This document shows positions 17,870 to 24,128 of a stretch of DNA of 52,627 bases, in pieces. Numbering within the stretch: the stretch's first letter is position 1; the number at the start of each line of letters is the position of its first letter. Both the position numbers and the translations under genes were made by a program. The stretch covers positions 1 to 52,627 of the forward strand of contig JAUXTN010000077.1 of NCBI GenBank assembly GCA_030684355.1, given 5' to 3'. The stretch is from Pseudomonadota bacterium (GTDB taxonomy: Bacteria > Myxococcota_A > UBA796 > SXON01). A model generated the notes under the pieces. It made no database searches. It worked only from the letters and a program-made list of their open reading frames with translations, and was not told where the DNA came from.

Positions 17870-18895
17870 CTACTCCGCGCGTCGTCGCCGTGCGCCCGCC
17901 CCCGTCATCGCGACGCCGAGGAGCACGCCCGCCGCGATCCCGCCGCAGCCGCCCTTCGACGTAGGGTTCGTCGGATTTCCGTTGGCGTCCGGATCCCCGC
18001 TGTCGTCCGGATCCACGAGCGCGCCGGTGTCCCCGCAGCTCTCGTTCCCGCACTCGGCGGGCTCCACATACCCGGGGCCGCCGTTCGGGGACCCCCAGCT
18101 CTCGAGGCGGTCCCAATCCCCCCAACAATCGCCCGCCGCGGTCACCTGGAGCCAGCCGCCCGCGGCGAGGTCGCGCACGCTGCCCGTCTCCAGCGGGCCG
18201 ACGGCCACGACCTGGCCGGCGGGGACCGTCACGTCCTCGACGATGTCGATCGTCTGGTCGCCGCTGCCGAGTGACACGGTCACGCCGCTGGCGGCCTCGG
18301 TGCCCGCGTTGGTCACCCACGCCCACACCTTGTAGGTGCCCCCGCATTCCTGGCAGTCCGTGTACCAGGAGGAGGCGCCCTGCAAGCTGGCGTCCGGGCC
18401 CGTGCAGACCTGCTCGTGGGCCGGCGGGGCCTCCAGCACCACCTCGTCACACTCGGGCACCTCCCAACAGTAGCCCGGCTGGACCCAAGCCAGCTCGTCG
18501 CGCGTGAACCCCGACGCGCGCGCCCACGCGTCCAGCTCGGGGAGGTCGATCTCGGGGAGGTGCACGCCGTTGTCGGCGTCGCGGATGCGCGCGACGAGGT
18601 CGGGCCGCGTGAGCCCGAGGAGGTGGCCGACCGCGCAGCGCGTGCCGGCGCTGTCTTCGAAGATCGGGGCGCGCACCCCGGGGCCACGGAAGGCGCGCGG
18701 CGGGCGGATGCGACGCGTGCGGGGCGCGACGGGCCCGTCCGGCCGGGGGAAGCGACCGGCGTGGGCGTAGGCGGCGAGGGCGTCGAGGGCGGCGTCGCGG
18801 GCGCGGCGCTGATCGGGGTCGAGCGCGGCCGCGGGCGCCGAGCGGAGCGTGGTGACGACGTGGAGGAGGTGCGCGCGGACGACGGGATCGGGCAT
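17870..18895 (-). CDS. Hypothetical protein with MYXO-CTERM-like tail
   Basis: The product is 341 aa from ATG at 18895, which is preceded by TATAGT 6 nt upstream. The N-terminal half contains the segment TRCAVGHLLGLTRPDLVARI followed by LDAWARASGFTRDELAWVQPGYC. I have the impression this pattern recurs in myxobacterial proteins of unknown function. The second half is Cys-rich and beta-like (ECGGTYKVWAWVTNAG, a possible CARDB/Ig-like domain). The C-terminus has the layout of a MYXO-CTERM sorting signal: Gly/Cys patch (GGCGG), about 17 hydrophobic residues, then ARRRR. No N-terminal signal peptide is visible from this start, which conflicts with the sorting tail and leaves export unresolved. 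Confidence 0.75.
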   Translation of the reverse strand: MPDPVVRAHLLHVVTTLRSAPAAALDPDQRRARDAALDALAAYAHAGRFPRPDGPVAPRTRRIRPPRAFRGPGVRAPIFEDSAGTRCAVGHLLGLTRPDLVARIRDADNGVHLPEIDLPELDAWARASGFTRDELAWVQPGYCWEVPECDEVVLEAPPAHEQVCTGPDASLQGASSWYTDCQECGGTYKVWAWVTNAGTEAASGVTVSLGSGDQTIDIVEDVTVPAGQVVAVGPLETGSVRDLAAGGWLQVTAAGDCWGDWDRLESWGSPNGGPGYVEPAECGNESCGDTGALVDPDDSGDPDANGNPTNPTSKGGCGGIAAGVLLGVAMTGAGARRRRAE

Positions 18896-18901
18896 GCTCC
18901 A

Positions 18902-18907
18902 ACTATA
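18902..18907 (-). promoter_or_regulatory. TATAGT -10-like box 6 nt before the start at 18895
   Basis: This is the closest match to a consensus TATAAT box in the window. It ends 6 nt upstream of the ATG. The bases between read TGGAGC, so a short GGAG is possible as well. Confidence 0.5.
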
Positions 18908-19070
18908 GCCGCGGGCGTGGGATCCGCCGCGTCGGTCGATGTGAGCGTGAATCAGGGAGGAAGGCGCTGGGCGACCGCGCAGGCCGCGGTGCCCCGGCGC
19001 CCAGACGTTCACGTAGCGGACCGGACCCGCGCGGCGCCGGCCGCGGCCGGTGGGCCCTCCCCCCCGCTCG

Positions 19071-19586
19071 TCACAACCGGAGGCTCAAGAGCCGGCTCCG
19101 ATAGTTGGTGTCGGGCCGCCAGTCCACCTCCTCGATGAAGCGGTAGCCACGGGCCTCGTACATCGCGAGCAGGTGCCTGGCGCCCTCCGCCGTGTCGAGC
19201 GCCAGCTCCTCGGCGCCACACTCGCGCGCGCGCCGCTCGACGAGCTCCATCAACCGCGCGCCGATGCCCTGGCCGCGCAGGTCGGGCTCCACCGCCATCT
19301 GCCCGAATTTTGCGACCTCCGGGCGGTCGTACCACCGCGCCTGCCCCCGGTTGCCCGCGCACCGGTCGGGTGCCATGAACGTGATCGTGCACACGACGTG
19401 CCCGTCCAATTCTCCCACCCAACACTCGCCGGCCGCGGCGCGCTCCCGGGTCGCCGACACCGGTTGGTGGGATGCCCAGAACCGGAGGCCTTGCGCGGCC
19501 AGCGTCCCGTAGGCGCGGTGGAGCAGCGCTGTCAGCGCCTCCCAATCTTCGTCCGGCGCGACGAGGCGGAAGGTGAGGGGTGACAC
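19071..19586 (-). CDS. GNAT-family N-acetyltransferase
   Basis: The product is 171 aa, a single GNAT domain that transfers an acetyl group from acetyl-CoA to an unknown amine. The acetyl-CoA-binding motif A is AVEPDLRGQGIGARLMELVE at about 97-116 (pattern R/QxxGxG/A). It is followed by motif B, ALDTAEGARHLLAMYEARGYRF. The GTG start at 19586 follows a GGAG by about 7 nt. It is on the same strand as its neighbours but separated by 175 bp from the next gene and 117 bp from the previous one, so it is probably independent. Confidence 0.9.
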   Translation of the reverse strand: MSPLTFRLVAPDEDWEALTALLHRAYGTLAAQGLRFWASHQPVSATRERAAAGECWVGELDGHVVCTITFMAPDRCAGNRGQARWYDRPEVAKFGQMAVEPDLRGQGIGARLMELVERRARECGAEELALDTAEGARHLLAMYEARGYRFIEEVDWRPDTNYRSRLLSLRL

Positions 19587-19703
19587 GGCGGCTCCGTTGG
19601 GGGGCCGAGCTTACCGCACGGGGAGCGAGAGCCCAACCTTCAGCGAGGAGGCGATGCCAGGGCGTCGGCCAAGGCATCGTACCCCTGCGCTTCCCGGGTT
19701 CGG

Positions 19704-21575
19704 CTACTTGCCCTTGCCGCCGCCGCGGTTGTCGTTGCCGCCGCCGCGGTTGTCGTTGCCGCCGCCGCGGTTGTCGTTGCCGCCGCCGCGGTTGTCGTCC
19801 CCGCCGCCGCGGTTGTCGTCCCCGCCGCCTCGCTCCTCGCGGCCTCGCTCCTCGCGGCTGCGCTCCTCCTGGCCGCGCTCCTCGCGGCTCCGCTCCTCCT
19901 GGTTGCGCTCCTCGCGGTCACGCTCCTGCTGGCCACGCTCCTCGCGGCTGCGCTCCTCGCGGCTCCGCTCCTCCTGGTTGCGCTCCTCGCGGTCACGTTC
20001 CTCCCGCCCGCGCTCCTCCTGGCCGCGCTCCTCCTGGGCGCGCTCCTCCCGCCCGCGCTCCCCCTGGCCACGCTCCTCGCGGCTGCGCTCCTCCGGGCCA
20101 CGCTCCTCCTGGCTGCGCTCCTCCTGGCCGCCGCGCTGGCTCCGCTCCTCCTGGCCACGCTCCTCCTGGCCGCCGCGCTGGCTCCGCTCCTCCTGACCAC
20201 GCTCCTCCTGGCCGCCGCGCTGGCCCCGCTCTTCCTGACCACGCTCCTCCCGCCCGCGCTCCTCCTGACCACGCTCCTCCTGCCCGCCGCGCTGGCCACG
20301 CTCCTCCTGGCCCCGCCCCTGACCCTCGCCGCCGCGCTCTTCCTCGTCCTCCCCGGCTCCGTCGCGACCCTGCACGTCCTCCCCGCCGCCGCGCCCGGCG
20401 TCGCGGTCACGACCCTGGCCTCGATCGCGGTCATCGTCGTCGCGGTCGCGGCCCTGGCCCCGATCGCGGTCCCGGTCATCGTCGCGATCCCCGTCGCGAT
20501 CCCCGTCGCGATCCCCGTCCCGATCGCCATCCCAATCATCGTCGTCGTGATCCCGATCGCCATCCCAGTCATCGTCGTCGTGATCCCAGTCCCGGTCGCC
20601 ATCCCAGTCGTCGTCGTCGTCGTGGTCGTCGTCGTCGTCCCAATCGTGCCCGTCATGCTTCCAGTCGTCGTCGTCCCAGTCCCAATCGTCGTCGTCGTCG
20701 TCGTCGTCGTCCCAGTCCTTCTCGTCCCACCAGTCGTCGTTGTCGTCGTCGCCGATGTAGATGAAGTAGTACTCGTCGTCGTCATCGTCGTAGTAGTAGT
20801 GCCGGATGTCACGGTAACGATGGTAGTGGTCGTCATCGTCGTCGGCGAAGTAGTAGTAGTTCCGCTCGTTGTCGTAGTAGACGAACTGGTTGCGGACCTC
20901 GTAGATGTCGATGTCCTCGTAGTAGTACCGGTCGCCTTCCTCGTAGTAGTACCGGTCGCCCGCGTCGTAATAGTAGTTGTTGGTCAGGGCGTCGAAGCGG
21001 AAGTAGTAGTCCGCGTCGGAGAACTCGTAGTAGTAGTCCTCCTCCGTGTAGTAGTCGTAGTAGTCGGGGTCGTAGAAGAGCTCTTCGTACGCCAACTGGC
21101 CACGCAACGCCCCGCGGGGGTGCTCGCGGTTGTAGATGCTGACATAGTAGTCGACAGGGTAGGCCTCGATGTCACGGATCTGGGCCCGCGACACGTAGCT
21201 GCACGCGAACGTGTATCCGTCCCTCGGCGGGCGCAGCGGCACCACGATCGGGCCCCGCTCGTCGCGCGGCGCGATGTGCAGGAACGCGGCGGTCGGCGCG
21301 CTCACGTCCCACACCTCGAGGCTGTAACATACGCGCTCGTTGTACCGGTCGAACCAGAACGTCGCGTAGCCGGCGCCATCTTCGTCCCCGACGTCGTCGC
21401 CGGCCACGATGCCCGCCACGACCTCGTAGCCATCGAGGTAGACGTCGAACACGCTGCTCGCACGGTAGGTGTCGTACCCCCCGTCGTTCGACTGGCCGGC
21501 GGCCCGTTGCGGCATCACCGCCACGGCCGCCAATGCCCCGATGCTCAACGCCAGGGCGACTGGGAAACGGGACAT
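19704..21575 (-). CDS. Secreted CHRD-domain protein with five consecutive low-complexity zones
   Basis: The product is 623 aa from ATG at 21575, preceded by a perfect AAGGAGG. A Sec signal occupies 1-27 (cleavage near AAG-QS). Residues about 40-162 form a CHRD domain, recognisable by FDVYLDGYEVVAG, ATFWFDRYNERVCYSLEV, FLHIAPRDERGPIVVPL and the terminal GALRGQL. After it come a Tyr-rich zone (164-275, 33 Tyr by my count) and an Asp/Trp zone with long Asp runs (276-349). These lead into an Arg-Asp alternating zone (350-395), a Glu-Glu-Arg tetrad zone (about 420-582) and five copies of GGG(D/N)DNR plus a GGGKGK end (583-623). CHRD domains are known as extracellular modules from chordin and from bacterial surface proteins. 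The repeats suggest a disordered, metal- or matrix-binding polymer, an inference only. Confidence 0.85.
   Translation of the reverse strand: MSRFPVALALSIGALAAVAVMPQRAAGQSNDGGYDTYRASSVFDVYLDGYEVVAGIVAGDDVGDEDGAGYATFWFDRYNERVCYSLEVWDVSAPTAAFLHIAPRDERGPIVVPLRPPRDGYTFACSYVSRAQIRDIEAYPVDYYVSIYNREHPRGALRGQLAYEELFYDPDYYDYYTEEDYYYEFSDADYYFRFDALTNNYYYDAGDRYYYEEGDRYYYEDIDIYEVRNQFVYYDNERNYYYFADDDDDHYHRYRDIRHYYYDDDDDEYYFIYIGDDDNDDWWDEKDWDDDDDDDDDWDWDDDDWKHDGHDWDDDDDHDDDDDWDGDRDWDHDDDDWDGDRDHDDDDWDGDRDGDRDGDRDGDRDDDRDRDRGQGRDRDDDDRDRGQGRDRDAGRGGGEDVQGRDGAGEDEEERGGEGQGRGQEERGQRGGQEERGQEERGREERGQEERGQRGGQEERGQEERSQRGGQEERGQEERSQRGGQEERSQEERGPEERSREERGQGERGREERAQEERGQEERGREERDREERNQEERSREERSREERGQQERDREERNQEERSREERGQEERSREERGREERGGGDDNRGGGDDNRGGGNDNRGGGNDNRGGGNDNRGGGKGK
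19725..19829 (-). repeat. Five 21-bp tandem repeats encoding GGG(D/N)DNR
   Basis: Five in-frame 7-codon units (residues 583-617 of the CHRD protein) are nearly identical at the DNA level. The first two have Asp and the last three Asn at position four. The near-identity suggests recent expansion by slippage or recombination. Confidence 0.9.
19830..20315 (-). repeat. 12-bp tandem repeats encoding the EERx tetrad zone
   Basis: A 12-bp unit repeats about 40 times with drift, encoding EERG, EERS, REERG and QEERG variants. It is interrupted several times by QRGG. The period is coding-frame locked, so it is not a CRISPR array or satellite. Confidence 0.85.
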
Positions 21576-21579
21576 GGGG

Positions 21580-21586
21580 CCTCCTT
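21580..21586 (-). promoter_or_regulatory. Perfect Shine-Dalgarno AAGGAGG of the CHRD gene
   Basis: It ends 4 nt before the ATG at 21575 and fixes that start, although the frame remains open to 22148. It contrasts with the many neighbouring genes that have no ribosome-binding site. Confidence 0.8.
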
Positions 21587-21715
21587 GGGCTGCGCGATGA
21601 ACCCATTGGATAGGTCCTCGTCCGGAGCGGAGGAGCGATGACGTGTCACGCTTGGTAATGCCACCACGCTGGCGTGGCAGCGCGCCCTTCGCAACCAATC
21701 CAGTCCGGGCCTCCC

Positions 21716-22309
21716 CTACGACCCGTACTTGACCCCACACCCGTACGGCTTGGTCGTGGGGGTGGCGACAGGGCGGCCGGCGGCCACGTCGTCGATCGCG
21801 GCCTTCACGTAGTTGACCGGCGCGCCTTCGGCCTTGCCGAGCGGGGCGTTGTCCAGGGCGCCCGCGTAGACGAGCGTGCCCTTGGGATCGACCACGAACA
21901 TGTTGGGCGTGGTCGTGGCGCCGTAGCTCTTGCCGACCGCGCCGCTCTCGTCGAGCAGGACCGGGTTGGTGATGCCCCACGTCGCGACCGCCTGCTGGTT
22001 GGTCTCGAGGCCGTGGCCCTGCTTGCCGGGCGCGCTGGAGTTGACGGTGAGCCAGACGACGCCGGTGTCGACGGTCTTCTTCGCCATGTCCTTGAGCGGC
22101 CCCTCGCCGTGCGCGTACACCACGAACGGGCAGCCGGGGTTGAACCACTCGACGACGACGGTCGTGCCCTTGTACGCCGAGAGCTTGACCTCCTTGCCCG
22201 AGAGGTCGCGGAGCGCGAAGTCGGGCGCGGGCGTGCCGACGGCGGCGGCGGTCACCGGGGTTTCAGCGAGGGCGGAGGCGACGAAGATCGGGGCGAGCAG
22301 GGCGATCAT
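21716..22309 (-). CDS. Thioredoxin-fold redoxin (AhpC/TSA-like), exported
   Basis: The product is 197 aa. A short Sec signal (MIALLAPIFVASALAETP) leads to a redoxin domain: GTPAPDFALRDLSG, then VVVEWFNPGCPFVVYAHGEG with a single active-site Cys in NPGCPFV. GVVWLTVNSSAPGKQG and TTPNMFVVDPKGTLVYAGALD are characteristic of the thioredoxin-like family in which the resolving Cys of CxxC is missing. A further Cys lies near the C-terminus (KPYGCGVKYG). The ATG overlaps the stop of the DsbD-alpha-like gene (ATGA), so the two proteins are probably partners in periplasmic thiol chemistry. It acts as a peroxidase or a thiol carrier; the sequence does not decide. Confidence 0.88.
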   Translation of the reverse strand: MIALLAPIFVASALAETPVTAAAVGTPAPDFALRDLSGKEVKLSAYKGTTVVVEWFNPGCPFVVYAHGEGPLKDMAKKTVDTGVVWLTVNSSAPGKQGHGLETNQQAVATWGITNPVLLDESGAVGKSYGATTTPNMFVVDPKGTLVYAGALDNAPLGKAEGAPVNYVKAAIDDVAAGRPVATPTTKPYGCGVKYGS

Positions 22310-23094
22310 GGGCGTGGCTCCGTGAGGTCGAGGACGTAACCTTGTCGTGACGCACCGGCGCCGCGGGTGAGGACGAGGCGGGCGCCGTCGGGGGCGGCGG
22401 GGAGGGGACTCTCGACGAGGAGGCTCCCGTCGGCCGCGGTGGTGACGACCGGGGCCCACGCGCCCTCGAGCGGGATGGAGGGGAAGAGGTCGAACGGGCC
22501 GGGGCCCGGGAGCGTGAGCCGGAGCGTGCCGTCGGCGCGGGTGACGGTGCCGCCGCTCGTGGCGAACGCGGCGGGGAGGCGCGCGACGTAGGGGGCGACG
22601 GGGTCCGAGGAGCGGTCCGGCGCCCGGGCCGCGGCTAGGACGGCGATCGTGGCGTGCGCCACGCCGCTCCCGGCGACGCAGATGTCCCGGCAGAGGAGCC
22701 AGCTCACGGCGGCGTCGAGGGTGACAGGGGCGTTGCCCGGGGCGCTTACGTCGAAGAGGAAGGCGGTGTCGCCCTCGTAGCCATAGTTGACCAGGCCGTC
22801 GGCCGCGAAGCGGATGGGGGTGGGAAACCGAGGGCCGGCCGCGACGGACGGTGTCCCGGGCCTCGGCCGGTCGCCCTTCGCCGAGGCGAGGTCCCCCTGG
22901 GCCTGGAGCCGCACGTCGGTCGGGAGCCCGCTCTGGCCGGGGTTCTCCCAGTAGATGTGCCAGCCCGGGGGCACGGAGACCACGATGGCGACGGGCGCGG
23001 TGCCGCCGGGCACGATCTCCGCGGGCGCCACGATGGCGACCTTCACCGGCGGAGGGGGATCTGCGGCGAGGGCAAGTGCACACGAGAGGAGCAT
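22306..23094 (-). CDS. DsbD alpha-domain-like periplasmic protein without transmembrane part
   Basis: The product is 262 aa, from ATG at 23094 (TACGTT box 7 nt upstream). It begins with a short signal peptide (MLLSCALALAADPP). The DsbD N-terminal domain pattern is clear: VPPGWHIYWENPGQSGLPTDV at about 41-61, YGYEGDTAFLFDV at about 104-116, and the redox pair Cys135-Arg-Asp-Ile-Cys139 in LLCRDICVAG. In full DsbD this domain passes electrons from a membrane domain to periplasmic targets. Here the membrane and thioredoxin domains are absent, and the reading frame ends after a second beta-rich segment. The next gene encodes a redoxin with a 4-bp overlap. The frame is open upstream to 24141 but antisense to the exonuclease gene, so the longer call is wrong. 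Confidence 0.85.
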   Translation of the reverse strand: MLLSCALALAADPPPPVKVAIVAPAEIVPGGTAPVAIVVSVPPGWHIYWENPGQSGLPTDVRLQAQGDLASAKGDRPRPGTPSVAAGPRFPTPIRFAADGLVNYGYEGDTAFLFDVSAPGNAPVTLDAAVSWLLCRDICVAGSGVAHATIAVLAAARAPDRSSDPVAPYVARLPAAFATSGGTVTRADGTLRLTLPGPGPFDLFPSIPLEGAWAPVVTTAADGSLLVESPLPAAPDGARLVLTRGAGASRQGYVLDLTEPRP

Positions 23095-23101
23095 CGGGCG
23101 G

Positions 23102-23107
23102 AACGTA
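23102..23107 (-). promoter_or_regulatory. TACGTT box 7 nt before the DsbD-alpha-like gene
   Basis: It fits TAnnnT and lies in the 87-bp divergent region shared with the exonuclease gene. No ribosome-binding site is seen. Confidence 0.4.
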
Positions 23108-23181
23108 GGGGATCGGGGGGTGGAGCGCACGCGCGGGCCGATCCGCCGCACCGTGGAGCTTGCGGGCGGATAAGAGGGCGA

Positions 23182-24054
23182 ATGACCCTCCATGTCGTCG
23201 ACGGCACCTTCGAGATTTTTCGCGCCCACTTCTCCAAGCGGCCCGAACATGCGCGGCCGGACGGCAAGCCCTTCAAGGCCACGGGCGGGCTCGTGTCCTC
23301 GCTCCTGGCGCTGCTGTCCGACAGCAAGGAGAAGGTGACCCACCTCGCGGTCGCCTTCGACAACCCCATCCGCTCGTTCCGGAACGACCTCTTCCCGGAC
23401 TACAAGTCCGACGTGGGGATCGACCCCGACCTCCGCGCCCAGTTCGACGACGCCGAGGAGGCCACCCGCGCCCTCGGCATCGCCGTCTGGTCGATGGACC
23501 GCTGGGAGGCCGACGACGCCCTCGCCTCCGCCGCGTGGCGCTGGGGCCGCGAGGTCGACGTGCGCATCCTCTCCCCCGACAAGGACCTCGGCCAGTGCCT
23601 CGCGTGGCCCGGCGTGGTGCAGGTGGACCGCATCCGCGAGCGCGTGATCGACGCGGCGACCCTCCGGGCGACCCGCGGCGTCGAGCCCTCCAGCATCCCC
23701 GATCTGCTCGGCCTCATCGGAGACGACGCCGACGGCATCCCCGGGCTGCCGGGGTGGGGCGACAAGTCCGCGTCGACCGTCCTGGCGCGGTGGGGGCGGA
23801 TCGACGCGATCCCCACGATCCCCTCGGCGTGGGACGTGAAGGTGCGCGGCGCCGAGAAGCTCTGCGCGACGCTCAACGCGCAGCGGCAGGACGCCCTGTT
23901 GTACCGGGAGCTCGCGACGCTCGTGCACGACGTGCCGCTGCCGGAGTCGCTCGACGATCTGCGCTGGCGCGGCGCGCCCCGGGCCCGCTTCCACGCCTGG
24001 TGCGACACCGCGGGGCTCGGGCGGCTCAAGGAGCGCCCCTCCGCCTGGCTGTAG
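23182..24054 (+). CDS. 5'-3' exonuclease / flap-endonuclease-like protein
   Basis: The product is 290 aa, a stand-alone nuclease related to the N-terminal domain of DNA polymerase I. MTLHVVDGTFEIFRAHF opens the PIN-like fold, with the first metal-binding Asp in VDG. Other conserved features are AFDNPIRSFRNDLFPDYK, RWEADDALASAAW and LSPDKDLGQCL, all carrying metal-ligand Asp. The helix-3-turn-helix motif LLGLIGDDADGIPGLPGWGDKSASTVL binds the DNA backbone. The length fits bacterial ExoIX/PolA-N-like proteins. The ATG follows GATAAG by 7 nt. It is an isolated gene, 74 bp upstream of the kinase gene on the same strand. Confidence 0.92.
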   Translation: MTLHVVDGTFEIFRAHFSKRPEHARPDGKPFKATGGLVSSLLALLSDSKEKVTHLAVAFDNPIRSFRNDLFPDYKSDVGIDPDLRAQFDDAEEATRALGIAVWSMDRWEADDALASAAWRWGREVDVRILSPDKDLGQCLAWPGVVQVDRIRERVIDAATLRATRGVEPSSIPDLLGLIGDDADGIPGLPGWGDKSASTVLARWGRIDAIPTIPSAWDVKVRGAEKLCATLNAQRQDALLYRELATLVHDVPLPESLDDLRWRGAPRARFHAWCDTAGLGRLKERPSAWL

Positions 24055-24116
24055 GGCGTTCGATGAAAATTGAGGAAGAACCGTGACAGTTCCAGGCACA
24101 CGGGGGCGCGCGTGCC

Positions 24117-24122
24117 TAGGTT
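24117..24122 (+). promoter_or_regulatory. TAGGTT box 6 nt before the kinase GTG
   Basis: It matches TAnnnT, with spacing 6 nt to the GTG at 24129 and no ribosome-binding site. It supports the GTG as start and a leaderless transcript. Confidence 0.4.
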
Positions 24123-24128
24123 CTCGGC

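Noticed and set aside
19830..20315. CRISPR-like short regular repeats
   Set aside because: The period is 12 bp, continuous, without spacers, and in frame with the CHRD gene.
20547..21641. Plus-strand 364-codon frame, very rich in Val and Ile
   Set aside because: It is the exact complement of the Asp-rich (GAC/GAT) part of the CHRD gene; the complement of Asp codons reads as Val/Ile. The CHRD gene has signal peptide, domain and Shine-Dalgarno.
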